This document shows positions 26,231 through 35,027 of a DNA stretch of 64,000 nt, piece after piece; the first letter of the stretch is position 1; each line of letters starts with the position of its first letter. The notes below the pieces were generated by a model that saw only the letters and a list, made by a program, of their open reading frames with translations, was not told the DNA's origin and searched no databases. This DNA comes from Nostoc flagelliforme FACHB-838 (lineage in GTDB: Bacteria; Cyanobacteriota; Cyanobacteriia; Cyanobacteriales; Nostocaceae). The translations under genes and the position numbers were made by a program. The stretch lies in contig NZ_JACJSI010000010.1 in the NCBI RefSeq assembly GCF_014698065.1, forward strand, positions 1 through 64,000, given 5' to 3'.

Positions 26231-27466
26231 TTACACCTTCCCCGCCACCACCGAGTTTTTAACCAAAAGTTCCACGGCTGCTTGATATTGCAGATCCGCT
26301 TCGGTGCCAATCTGTTCGCGGTTAATAGCTGCTTGGGAAATCACCTTATCTGGCTTAATACCTAGTTTGTTAATATCCCGGTGTTGAGGAGTTTCATACT
26401 TAGCAATTGTAACTGCCAAGCCAGAACCATCTGATAATTCAAACAAGGATTGAATTAAGCCCTTGCCAAAGGTGGTTTCGCCTACCAACTGAGCACGACC
26501 ATTATCTTGGAGTGCGCCAGCGAGAATTTCACTTGCACTAGCAGTTCCTTGATTGACCAAAATCACCAGAGGATCTTTCGTCAGGGCTGGCCCAAGAGCT
26601 TCAAAACTACCCTGAATGCCTTGTCGGTTAACGGTGTAAACGATAGTGCCGGAATCTAACCACAGACGGGCGATTTCAATTCCTGATTGCAATAACCCCC
26701 CAGGATTATTTCGCAAATCCAAAATGTAGGCAGCAGCGCCTTTTTTTTCTAGACTAGAAATAGCGTGTGCCAATTCCGTTGAGGCGTTGGCATTAAATTG
26801 TGTAAGACGTAGGTAGCCAATAGGTGTACCCTCGGTTGAAACACGCAAATCTGAAACCACAGGGTTAAGAGCAATGCGATCGCGTGTCAGCCTAATTTCC
26901 ATTTCTGTTTCTCCCTCCCGTTCGATGAGGAGAGTAACAAGGCTGCCACTCGGCCCACGCATTCTGGTCGCAGCTTCATCAAGTGTAAGATTTTCTGTAG
27001 AAACGCCTTCAATTTTGAGAATGCGATCGCGTGGTCTAATCCCCGCTTTATCTGCTGGTGAACCTGCTATGGGAGTAACTACTTCCAACTTCCCATTCTC
27101 AGAATTCAAAGCAATTTGTAATCCCACCCCAGTCAGTTCGCCAGAAGTATTGACCTGTAAGCTGCGGTACTGTTCTGGATCTAAAAACCGGGTAAAAGGA
27201 TCGTCGAGGCTCTTGAGCATCTTACCAATAGCCGTATAAGTGGCATTTGAGTCTGCCAGCGGCTTCTCCAGAATTTTTTGCCGGACTGCCGCCCAGTTTT
27301 GATGATTAAATGTCTCATCTAGATAAGTGCGATTAACAATTCGCCACACTTCCGAAACCAGCTTTTGTTCCCCCGTCAAAGCCATCGCTGGCTGAGTAAG
27401 CGTACCCAACGCCAACCAAAACGCCATTAACAATGAAAATCCAACCCGAAAGACTTGTTTGTTCAT
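26231..27466 (-). CDS. ctpA: Carboxyl-terminal processing protease CtpA
   Basis: 411 residues from the ATG at 27466 (MNKQVFRVGFSLLMAFWLALG signal peptide); an upstream in-frame ATG adds seven residues before it. Domains: signal, N-terminal helical part, PDZ (about 95-180), peptidase S41 core. Catalytic Ser is in NQGTASASEILAGAL and Lys in ETTFGKGLIQSLF. In cyanobacteria CtpA trims the C-terminal extension of the photosystem II D1 protein in the lumen, needed for Mn cluster assembly. It is divergent from petB, an arrangement conserved in cyanobacteria. Confidence 0.95.
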   Translation of the reverse strand: MNKQVFRVGFSLLMAFWLALGTLTQPAMALTGEQKLVSEVWRIVNRTYLDETFNHQNWAAVRQKILEKPLADSNATYTAIGKMLKSLDDPFTRFLDPEQYRSLQVNTSGELTGVGLQIALNSENGKLEVVTPIAGSPADKAGIRPRDRILKIEGVSTENLTLDEAATRMRGPSGSLVTLLIEREGETEMEIRLTRDRIALNPVVSDLRVSTEGTPIGYLRLTQFNANASTELAHAISSLEKKGAAAYILDLRNNPGGLLQSGIEIARLWLDSGTIVYTVNRQGIQGSFEALGPALTKDPLVILVNQGTASASEILAGALQDNGRAQLVGETTFGKGLIQSLFELSDGSGLAVTIAKYETPQHRDINKLGIKPDKVISQAAINREQIGTEADLQYQAAVELLVKNSVVAGKV

Positions 27467-27881
27467 GAACCCCATTATCAATTCCACCTCAACCCAAATT
27501 GCCTAGATAATGCCCACTTGCTCTGTTGTTGATGAAATCTATCTCTCGATTATGTTACTTTTTTTATAGAAGTGGTGCATTTTTCTCATCAAGTTGTTCA
27601 GTCAACTGATGCATCGTATCCACTCACCAAAGGATAAAATCTACTTTGTGTCCACCATTTTCTGTGTAGGGGCGTAAAGAGATCGCAATATATTCCATCT
27701 TTACAGAGTGTAAAGTTTCTGAAGTCTCTTAGCACGCCAAAAGCTGAAAAGCAAACAAAAAAACTCCCCTTTACTAAAATCCCAAAAATGCTAATTGGGA
27801 GAGAAGTCTGAGTGAAGCTTTTGCCGATTCAGAACTTCGGGATTTATCAACCGCAACCGACTTTTAGGAACTTGAGATTGT
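27467..27881. other. Divergent ctpA/petB promoter region
   Basis: About 415 bp without an ORF, holding both promoters. GGAGTTTTTTTG (minus-strand reading near 27760) and other A/T tracts are present, but I could not fix promoter elements with confidence. The petB leader starts within the last 150 bp. Confidence 0.5.
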
Positions 27882-28529
27882 ATGGCCAACGTTTCCGACT
27901 GGTTTGAGGAACGCCTAGAGATTCAGGCACTCGCTGAAGACGTCACTAGCAAGTACGTCCCTCCTCACGTCAATATCTTTTACTGCCTGGGTGGAATTAC
28001 CCTGGTTTGCTTTCTCATCCAGTTTGCTACTGGATTTGCCATGACGTTCTACTACAGACCAACAGTTACTGAAGCTTTCTCCTCAGTAGAGTACATCATG
28101 AATGAAGTAAACTTCGGTTGGCTAATTCGCTCCATCCATCGCTGGTCTGCCAGCATGATGGTATTGATGATGATTTTGCATACCTTCCGGGTTTATCTGA
28201 CTGGTGGTTTCAAAAAGCCCCGCGAATTGACCTGGATAAGTGGTGTCATCCTAGCTGTGATTACAGTTTCCTTTGGAGTCACCGGCTATTCCTTACCTTG
28301 GGATCAAGTCGGCTATTGGGCTGTAAAAATCGTTAGCGGCGTACCAGAAGCAATTCCTGTAGTTGGCGTTCTGATTTCCGACTTGCTGCGCGGCGGTTCC
28401 AGTGTTGGTCAAGCAACACTAACTCGTTACTACAGCGCACACACCTTTGTCCTGCCTTGGTTGATCGCAGTCTTCATGCTGTTTCACTTCTTGATGATCC
28501 GCAAACAAGGCATTTCCGGGCCTTTGTAA
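27882..28529 (+). CDS. petB: Cytochrome b6
   Basis: 215 residues, exactly the family length. Four membrane helices; His ligands for two b hemes in helices B and D ([20 protein letters not shown] and [20 protein letters not shown]); Cys35 in FYCLGG binds the covalent heme c(n). Part of the thylakoid cytochrome b6f complex that passes electrons from plastoquinol to plastocyanin or cytochrome c6. Followed by petD after 252 bp in the usual operon. Confidence 0.99.
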   Translation: MANVSDWFEERLEIQALAEDVTSKYVPPHVNIFYCLGGITLVCFLIQFATGFAMTFYYRPTVTEAFSSVEYIMNEVNFGWLIRSIHRWSASMMVLMMILHTFRVYLTGGFKKPRELTWISGVILAVITVSFGVTGYSLPWDQVGYWAVKIVSGVPEAIPVVGVLISDLLRGGSSVGQATLTRYYSAHTFVLPWLIAVFMLFHFLMIRKQGISGPL

Positions 28530-28781
28530 TCTCAGTTATTAGCCAAAAGCAACGTTTATCAGTTTTCAGATGAAGTTGTTTGTTTTAAACTTATGAAGCA
28601 CGAAAAATTAATTGTACATAAGTTCCAAAAAACAAACACTTGTATCTGAAGCCTAAAGCTGTAGAAACTCTCCAGGCGGCTGACCGTAACAAAGGCTTTT
28701 TGCCGCCTGCTAGATTTGCCTAGTAGCTGATAGCTTTCACAAATGCTTTAATTTAACTTAAGCAGGAGAGCAAATTTCAAA

Positions 28782-29264
28782 ATGTCTACACAAAAAAAAC
28801 CTGACCTGAGCGATCCTCAGTTAAGAGCCAAACTAGCTAAAGGCATGGGTCACAACTACTATGGTGAACCCGCTTGGCCTAATGACCTACTTTACGTTTT
28901 TCCAATCGTGATCATGGGTTCCTTCGCGGCGATTGTGGCTCTAGCTGTGCTAGATCCCGCAATGACCGGTGAACCAGCAAATCCTTTCGCAACACCATTG
29001 GAAATTTTGCCAGAGTGGTATTTGTATCCAGTCTTCCAAATTTTGCGATCGCTTCCTAACAAACTTTTAGGAGTGTTAGCAATGGGTTCAGTACCAGTAG
29101 GGCTAATCCTCGTTCCCTTTATTGAGAACGTTAATAAGTTTCAAAACCCCTTCCGTCGTCCAGTTGCAACCACAGTGTTCCTCTTTGGTACCCTTGTAAC
29201 CTTGTGGCTGGGTATTGGTGCTGCCTTGCCATTGGATAAATCTTTGACTTTAGGATTATTCTAA
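28782..29264 (+). CDS. petD: Cytochrome b6f complex subunit IV
   Basis: 160 residues with three membrane helices. [19 protein letters not shown], the PEWY motif in [20 protein letters not shown] (Qo site) and the C-terminal [21 protein letters not shown] are conserved. Subunit IV completes the b6f quinone-binding core. AGGAGAG precedes the start. A strong terminator follows at 29285. Confidence 0.99.
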   Translation: MSTQKKPDLSDPQLRAKLAKGMGHNYYGEPAWPNDLLYVFPIVIMGSFAAIVALAVLDPAMTGEPANPFATPLEILPEWYLYPVFQILRSLPNKLLGVLAMGSVPVGLILVPFIENVNKFQNPFRRPVATTVFLFGTLVTLWLGIGAALPLDKSLTLGLF

Positions 29265-29284
29265 GTTAATCACTACAAAGTGCT

Positions 29285-29353
29285 TTGACGCCTGTAAGTT
29301 TCAAGAGCATATTGTAGATATGCTTTTGAAAACCATCAACAGGCGTCAATTTT
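29285..29353 (+). terminator. petBD terminator
   Basis: TTGACGCCTGT (29285-29295) pairs with ACAGGCGTCAA (29339-29349) and is followed by TTTT. Inside, CAAGAGCATAT pairs with ATATGCTTTTG, giving a two-part stem. Position 20 bp after the petD stop supports termination. Confidence 0.8.
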
Positions 29354-29419
29354 AACAGTGATAATTCAAGAGGTCAGAAGCCAGAATGGGCTAAACGCCC
29401 CGCTACCACTAACAGAATT

Positions 29420-29508
29420 GAACTAGGGACTGCGGACTGGGACAATTTTCATGGGGATTCAAACCCCAACCAAATTGGAAAAAAGACTCTTTCCCAGTTC
29501 CCAGTCCC
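29420..29508. repeat. Dispersed repeat, copy 2 (GGACTGGGACA...CCCAGTCCC)
   Basis: An 89-bp unit homologous to 17152-17225, with the same order of blocks: GGACTGGGACAAT, GATTCAAAC, CAAATTGGAAAAAAG, CTCTTTCCCAGT. Ends are complementary. Here the inner GGGGATTCAAACCCC makes an extra small hairpin. Confidence 0.65.
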
Positions 29509-29943
29509 AAAGCTAACATTCCTCCCCAGCAAGCTAAAGCTTGTTCGTGTAGCGTCTCCTAGAGAGCATCTGAATAAACGGGTTCAAGTCACCCACGAAA
29601 TATACTTTTTTTAGTGGTTAACAAGACAGTGGTGGTCTGAAACCTCGGTCTATTGAATTCTGTATTCTTCTTCAATCGTTCAGATTGCATCTGGAATTTG
29701 AAGTTTTGGATGTAAAAACGATTACAAAATCTCAAATCACCAAAATTCAAGAAATACAAACATTTCTAACTTACTTAAGGTAAGTTGCTAGTTACAACTC
29801 TCGAAATGCCAAAATTGTTCATGTTTTGTATTTTGGTACACAGAATATGTAAATTTAGATTTTTCTATGTCAGAGAAATTTTGCGAATAGGGCAAAATTT
29901 AATAACTAGCAACTTGGGTTTATTTACATTCAAGTCAAAGTTA

Positions 29944-30387
29944 ATGCTTAGTATAGTGCAGCAAGACCATCTGATGGTTAAGAGCGAACTCAGACTCTTA
30001 AACCAGGTGCAAGAATGGTTTGAGCAATTTTGTCTGCAACATTTGTCTCGACTTGGCTGGTCAAAAACCCAACTTGATCGCCTCAATTTAGCATTAGCAG
30101 AAGGCTTTACCAACGCTGTTCGTCACGCTCATCATGCTTTACCGCCGGAAACAACCATTGAGATTAACGTTTATCTGTGGATTGACCGACTAGAGATTAG
30201 AATTTGGGATTATGGAAAACCTTTCAATCCTGATGCGATCGCAGAGCCAGCCCCAGGTACTCTGCAAGTAGGTGGGTATGGATGGTTTCTCCTCCGGCGG
30301 TTGGCTGACCGTGTTGTATACGAACGGGGTGCAGATGGTAGAAATTGTTTGCTCATTGTTAAATACTCTGTAGAAGCACAAAAGTAA
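29944..30387 (+). CDS. RsbW-like anti-sigma/serine kinase ATPase
   Basis: 147 residues from the ATG at 29944; upstream codons to 29785 are open but look non-coding. A GHKL ATPase: N box LNLALAEGFTNAVRHAHH, G1 IRIWDYGKPFNPD, G2 GGYGWFLLRRLADRVVY. This is the RsbW/SpoIIAB class that phosphorylates anti-sigma antagonists or binds sigma factors in the cytoplasm. No STAS-domain partner or sigma gene is adjacent. An alternative start is ATG 29971. Confidence 0.82.
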   Translation: MLSIVQQDHLMVKSELRLLNQVQEWFEQFCLQHLSRLGWSKTQLDRLNLALAEGFTNAVRHAHHALPPETTIEINVYLWIDRLEIRIWDYGKPFNPDAIAEPAPGTLQVGGYGWFLLRRLADRVVYERGADGRNCLLIVKYSVEAQK

Positions 30388-30925
30388 AATAGTCAAAGCT
30401 AAAGGAAGATAAGAACACTTCTTATAGCAACTTTGGCTTTTAAGTAGAGGCAAAGCGTAGGGAAGAAGTACCAGTAGGGTTGAAGGGCTTGCCTTTTGTG
30501 CAAGACGCAGTGTGTAGCTTGACTATACTTAGGAGTACAACAAACAAAACTTCTTCTATGGTCGCCGCTGTGCTAAGGGAGATTTTGCTGCAAGTTGAGT
30601 CACTCATTTTAAAGCAGAATCAAGAGCAGAAAGGTTGTTGCTCAAATCCATTGTTATTTGATTGATAAAAGTATACTTCTTTTTGAAAATTATTTGCGTT
30701 GTAGTAATATGTTTTTTACGTAAAATTGCTTAGTGATCATGATTTTTTTGTAAAATCTTAAAGAATATTTTTGTATAAAAAGAATTAATGAATATAGTAA
30801 AGATAACATTCGAGTTACACTAGCTTCCTTGTTAATATTTGTCAGCAGTGTTGAGAGTCTTAATTTTTGTTCTCCAACAAGTGCCATTTAGTGCTTAAAG
30901 AGATAGAGAAAATAGGGGACAAAAG
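30388..30925. other. Gene-free stretch before the GDP-mannose dehydratase gene
   Basis: Only a 61-codon open frame without coding character is present. The part from about 30660 to 30880 is very AT-rich and probably holds the promoter; AGGGGACAAAAG before the ATG at 30926 contains the ribosome site. I see no RNA gene. Confidence 0.5.
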
Positions 30926-31894
30926 ATGACTAAGACAGCCCTAATTACAGGAATTACTGGTCAAGATGGCTACTATCTCAGCCATTTGCTCCTCAACCGT
31001 GGTTATCGGGTTGTTGGATTAGTACCCCCGCATCGACAACCTAATTTGACAAAACTGGGAACACTAGCAAATCAGGTAGAAATTTTTACAGTTGAGTTGA
31101 GAGATAATGCGGCGCTGTTGACCGCAGTTGAACAATTGCGTCCCCAAGAAATTTACAATTTGGCGGCTCCCAGTTTTGTACCCGACTCCTGGAACGATCC
31201 ATTGGGAACTCTGGATTTGATAACTGGCACCGCTACCAGGCTCTTGGAAGCAGTACGAAAAGTTGGTTTATCTACCAGATTTTATCAAGCCAGCAGTTCA
31301 GAAATGTTTGGCGATGTATTTGTTTCACCTCAAGATGAGGAAACTCCTTTTCGCCCTAAAAATCCCTATGCTGCGGCCAAGATGCACGCCCACTGGACAA
31401 TGGTGCATCATAGACAGCGCTATGGACTATTTGCCTGTAGTGGAATTTTATATAATCATGAGTCTCCTCTACGCGCACCCCAGTTTGTTACACGCAAAGT
31501 TTCTTTAGCGGCTGCATCGATTAAATTGGGTTTAACTGACACTTTAGAAATGGGTAATCTGGATGCTAAACGTGATTGGGGTTTTGCGAGTGATTACGCA
31601 GAAGGCATGTGCTTAATGTTGCAATTTGATGAACCGGAAGAATATGTGATTGGCACTGGTAAACTGCACAGTGTCAGAGAACTAGTTGCTACAGCCTTTG
31701 AGTCTGTCGGATTGCATTGGAAAAAGTACGTAGTATTAAATACCAATTTATTGCGACAAGATGAGCATTTTCAACTAGTAGCCAACCCTAGTAAAGCTAA
31801 AAGAAACCTTGGCTGGGAACCGCAAGTCAGCTTTGAGGAACTTTTAGAAAAAATGGTAAAAACAGATTTGGAGCGGTTAAAAAGCGGTGCGTAG
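30926..31894 (+). CDS. gmd: GDP-mannose 4,6-dehydratase
   Basis: 322 residues, short-chain dehydrogenase fold. NAD(P) site ALITGITGQDGYYLSHLLL, then NLAAPSFVPDSWNDPLGTLD, catalytic YAAAKMHAHW (YxxxK) with the preceding SSSEMFGD, and FVTRKVSLAAASIKLG. It converts GDP-mannose to GDP-4-keto-6-deoxymannose, a precursor of fucose or rhamnose-type sugars for exopolysaccharide. The partner GDP-fucose synthase is not here. A glycosyltransferase follows 55 bp later. Family members with other NDP-sugar preference exist. Confidence 0.85.
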   Translation: MTKTALITGITGQDGYYLSHLLLNRGYRVVGLVPPHRQPNLTKLGTLANQVEIFTVELRDNAALLTAVEQLRPQEIYNLAAPSFVPDSWNDPLGTLDLITGTATRLLEAVRKVGLSTRFYQASSSEMFGDVFVSPQDEETPFRPKNPYAAAKMHAHWTMVHHRQRYGLFACSGILYNHESPLRAPQFVTRKVSLAAASIKLGLTDTLEMGNLDAKRDWGFASDYAEGMCLMLQFDEPEEYVIGTGKLHSVRELVATAFESVGLHWKKYVVLNTNLLRQDEHFQLVANPSKAKRNLGWEPQVSFEELLEKMVKTDLERLKSGA

Positions 31895-31949
31895 GATGAA
31901 GTCCTTGCCGCAGGCATCGCCCCTTTACCGCAAGTGTAAATAATTTAAG

Positions 31950-33131
31950 ATGCACATTACTACAGTGACAGAAACCCTCAATTTAGGTGATAAAGTTAAC
32001 AAACAAACTAACCATGTCTTCGTGTTTTTAGAAATTTTTGCTCACGAAGGTGGTATTCAATCATATATAAAAGATATTTTTCGCGCCTATCTAGGATTAA
32101 GCCAAGGTTACAAAGCAGAAGTCTTTTTGCTGCGAGATAGTCCTGATAGCTTAAATCCATTTGAAGACGAGAACTTAAAATTTCATTACTTTAAAAATCA
32201 GTCCCCCTATTTGGGGAGATTGCAAATGGCAGCAGCTTTACTTAAGTGTCTGTTGCAAAGCCGTCCACAGCAAGTTTTCTGCGGTCATATTAACTTAGCA
32301 GTATTAATCCAAACTCTTTGCCAGCCCTTGGGGATTCCTTACACCGTGCTAACTTACGGTAAAGAAGTCTGGGAACCGTTAAAAAATCAAGAACGTCGCG
32401 CCCTGACATCAGCAGCTGGAATTTGGACAATTAGTCGTTACAGCCGCGATCGCGCTTGTGTTGCTAATAGTTTAAACCCCAAAATGGTACAGATGATGCC
32501 TTGTGCAATTGATGGGGATAAATTCACACCTGGTTCCAAGCAGCCAGAATTAGTGCAGAAGTATGGCTTAACTGGTGCTAAGGTGTTAATGACAGTAGCG
32601 CGGTTATGGTCAGGAGATATTTACAAGGGTGTAGATGTCACAATTCGCGCATTACCACAAATCGCCCAAGTTTTCCCAGAAGTGAAATATTTGGTAATTG
32701 GTCGTGGTGATGACCAACCACGATTGGCACAGTTAGCAAAAGATTTGGGTGTGAGCGATCGCGTCGTATTTGCTGGTTTTGTTGCTACAGAAGAATTAAT
32801 TGAACATTACCGCCTTGCTGATGCCTATATTATGCCTTCGCAAGAAGGCTTTGGCATTGTTTATCTGGAGGCAATGGCTTGTGGAGTGCCGGTGTTATCC
32901 GGTGACGATGATGGCTCTGCTGACCCCTTGCAGGATGGTAAACTGGGATGGCGAGTACCACACCGCAATCCTGTTGCTGTAGCAGCAGCTTGTATATATA
33001 TGCTCCAAGGGGATGATCAGCGATGTGATCGAAAGTGGCTGCGAGAACAAGCGATCGCTCTGTTTGGCATAGATGCCTTTCAACAGCACTTGCAAAAAAT
33101 GCTTCTATCCCCAGTAATGAAGTCTATTTGA
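31950..33131 (+). CDS. Glycosyltransferase family 4
   Basis: 393 residues, GT-B fold. N-terminal acceptor domain (FLEIFAHEGGIQSYIKDIFR), hinge, and C-terminal donor domain with KVLMTVARLWSGDIYKGVDV, GDDQPRLAQLAKDLGVSDRV and the EX7E motif in PSQEGFGIVYLEAMACGVPV. It transfers a sugar from a nucleotide donor to a polysaccharide or lipid acceptor at the membrane. Coupling with the GDP-mannose dehydratase upstream suggests deoxyhexose-containing exopolysaccharide. Confidence 0.9.
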   Translation: MHITTVTETLNLGDKVNKQTNHVFVFLEIFAHEGGIQSYIKDIFRAYLGLSQGYKAEVFLLRDSPDSLNPFEDENLKFHYFKNQSPYLGRLQMAAALLKCLLQSRPQQVFCGHINLAVLIQTLCQPLGIPYTVLTYGKEVWEPLKNQERRALTSAAGIWTISRYSRDRACVANSLNPKMVQMMPCAIDGDKFTPGSKQPELVQKYGLTGAKVLMTVARLWSGDIYKGVDVTIRALPQIAQVFPEVKYLVIGRGDDQPRLAQLAKDLGVSDRVVFAGFVATEELIEHYRLADAYIMPSQEGFGIVYLEAMACGVPVLSGDDDGSADPLQDGKLGWRVPHRNPVAVAAACIYMLQGDDQRCDRKWLREQAIALFGIDAFQQHLQKMLLSPVMKSI

Positions 33132-33206
33132 GTCCAAATGACCAATGACCAATAACAAATGACTAAAATCGCTATCCTAGAAGGAGAGCAGGACGACATT
33201 TAAAAA

Positions 33207-33578
33207 ATGAGCTTTAAGTCATTTCAATTGAATCTTTTAAATCTCCGGCCTTGGCTCACCCTGCTGGCAGTTGTTTGGTTGCTGGCATCACTGGGCTTGG
33301 GTTGGTTGGTTAATTCGTTGCTAATCATTGTCGGGTTGCTGTTTTTAGCACCCATTGTGGCTTTTTTTGGCTTTCGTTGGTGGCTGCAACGCAACTTGGT
33401 TGCCGATCAGTGTCCCGTCTGTAGATATGAATTTACGGGTTTAAACAACAGTCAGTTACAGTGTCCCAACTGTGGGGAGTCGTTGTTAGTACAAAATAGT
33501 CATTTTCAGCGCTTCACGCCAGAAGGCACAATTGATGTCACTGCTGTTGAAGTTCCGGCTAAATCACTTGAAGATTAG
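33207..33578 (+). CDS. Small membrane protein with zinc ribbon
   Basis: 123 residues. Two hydrophobic helices (about 14-35 and 37-56) are followed by a cytoplasmic zinc-ribbon: CPVCRYEFTGLNNSQLQCPNC (two CxxC knuckles). No known function; the pattern recalls cyanobacterial conserved hypotheticals. It lies 75 bp after the glycosyltransferase gene with GGAGAGCAGG in its leader. Confidence 0.75.
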   Translation: MSFKSFQLNLLNLRPWLTLLAVVWLLASLGLGWLVNSLLIIVGLLFLAPIVAFFGFRWWLQRNLVADQCPVCRYEFTGLNNSQLQCPNCGESLLVQNSHFQRFTPEGTIDVTAVEVPAKSLED

Positions 33579-33620
33579 TAAAGAGTCATTGGTCATTAGT
33601 AAAAGACAAATGACTCATGA

Positions 33621-34052
33621 CTATTTATTTTTTTGCGAAATTGAGAGGGTAGAAGTAAACTGTTGCTGGGATAGTTCGCCCAAATACAGGGAGTATGTTC
33701 CTGGTGTCCAGAAACCAGAAAGTTCTGGCTTGCCTCCAGAGTAGCTATCTGCCATTACACAAAAGCGTCCTCCTGGCCCGTCGATTAAAAGCGTTGGCTT
33801 CCCTTGACTCTCTACTGTTAATCGCAAATAAGGTAGTGGCTCTGTAATCTGGATAACTTGATTAGGTCCAGTGGTAATATTGCCACAATTACTTTTGACA
33901 GTTCCCCCAGACTTTCCTTTTAAAACCAGTGGATCTGGTTGAAAATTGCGATTAATTTCGATTGTTAGTGTCTGTGCTAAATTCGCCTCAGTGAAAACCA
34001 AACTCATCGCCAAAGCTGTTGGAACAATTGCAAGTAGCCTAAGCGTCTTCAT
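33621..34052 (-). CDS. Secreted hypothetical protein
   Basis: 143 residues with a signal peptide (MKTLRLLAIVPTALAMSLVF...ANLAQT). The mature part is beta-rich with two cysteines (Cys55 in KSNCGN, Cys97 in GRFCVM) likely to form a disulfide. FWTPGTYSLYLGEL near the end recalls PPC-type or bacterial pre-peptidase domains. Function unknown. Convergent with the zinc-ribbon gene at 42 bp. Confidence 0.7.
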   Translation of the reverse strand: MKTLRLLAIVPTALAMSLVFTEANLAQTLTIEINRNFQPDPLVLKGKSGGTVKSNCGNITTGPNQVIQITEPLPYLRLTVESQGKPTLLIDGPGGRFCVMADSYSGGKPELSGFWTPGTYSLYLGELSQQQFTSTLSISQKNK

Positions 34053-34187
34053 TTTAGTTAATGCTCCAGATTTTTTAGAGCAATATTGTTATACTTTCTA
34101 ATTTAATTGACGGCAGCAGTCCATCTTGGTTCCAAAAGCCGCCGTATAAAGTAATACCATTTAGTTAAGGATTATTTGTGAAGATTT

Positions 34188-34222
34188 GATGTGGAGACAT
34201 TGCATTACAACGTCTCCACATC
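34188..34222. repeat. Inverted repeat GATGTGGAGAC...GTCTCCACATC
   Basis: A perfect 11-bp stem with a 13-nt loop (ATTGCATTACAAC) in the 345-bp gap between two divergent genes; the rest of that gap shows nothing else. It belongs to a dispersed class of cyanobacterial palindromes. Confidence 0.65.
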
Positions 34223-34397
34223 ATAAATAGTGGTGTCTGGAAGGCAAGCAAGAAAAAAAACAGCATTTTTCCCTGTTTAGAAAGTTCTTGCACACACAGA
34301 CATTAGCTAAAATCACTAAGACAACCACCAAAAATAGAATTTGGTTAGTCTGTTGTCTGTTCTTGAAGAAGTATGCTAGCTGAGGTAGAAAAAATTG

Positions 34398-34736
34398 ATG
34401 AATCCTCAACCAGAAGAAGACTTACAGCGTCGCCTCAATAAGTTGGAGGCAGAAATTAATTCCTCGCCTGGGGTGGTTTCACAAAAACCAAAACAAACGC
34501 CTCAATCTGTTTTTGCCAGCTTCAACTTGCAACTGGAGCGATTTAAGATTTGGTTCAACAGCTTATCTGGGGCGAAAAAACTGGTAGTTTTGGGTGTGAC
34601 GGTGCTAGTAGGCTTGGCGATGCTGCAAGCAGTGTTTAAACTAGTTGCATCTGTAATCACTCTGGCGCTTTTGGCAGTCTTAGTGTATGTTGGATACAAA
34701 TTTTTTGTATCTGGTAGCTTTAAACGTAAGCAATAA
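34398..34736 (+). CDS. Small membrane-anchored hypothetical protein
   Basis: 112 residues from the ATG at 34398. A hydrophilic N-terminal helix (EEDLQRRLNKLEAEI, likely coiled coil) is followed by a long hydrophobic region (about 60-100, probably two membrane helices) and a basic end (SGSFKRKQ). No recognised family; cyanobacterial conserved hypothetical at best. Confidence 0.65.
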   Translation: MNPQPEEDLQRRLNKLEAEINSSPGVVSQKPKQTPQSVFASFNLQLERFKIWFNSLSGAKKLVVLGVTVLVGLAMLQAVFKLVASVITLALLAVLVYVGYKFFVSGSFKRKQ

Positions 34737-34879
34737 GCTGATATGCATTTATTTTGCATTCTGCTCGAAGGGATGAAAGTCAGGAGCCAGAATACAAACG
34801 GCTTCTGACTTACAGAGGATTTCAAGGAAGGTAAAGTACACAAGCGAAGTGTCAAAGCTAGGTATAAAACCTGTTTTAC

Positions 34880-34907
34880 TTCAGAATTCAGGAGTAATAA
34901 TTCTGAA
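34880..34907. repeat. Inverted repeat TTCAGAATT...AATTCTGAA
   Basis: A 9-bp perfect stem with a 10-nt loop in the leader of the HglK-like gene; a dispersed Nostoc-type palindrome, possibly terminating the preceding transcript. Confidence 0.5.
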
Positions 34908-35027
34908 TTCTGCTGTATAACTCCTAAATCCTATTTCAATATGTTTTTCTTTTTGCTGATTAGCTGAGTCTATTTTAATTGTGCCGATCGCGGCGTAGAT
35001 AGAAATAATATCAAAGGGAATTATACG

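Noticed and set aside
29520-29615. GGGTTCAAGTCACCCAC resembling a tRNA T-arm
   Set aside because: The T-stem does not pair beyond two bases and no acceptor, D or anticodon arm can be found upstream.
30480-30665. 61-codon plus-strand frame between two genes
   Set aside because: No ribosome site, no family resemblance, composition of noncoding DNA.
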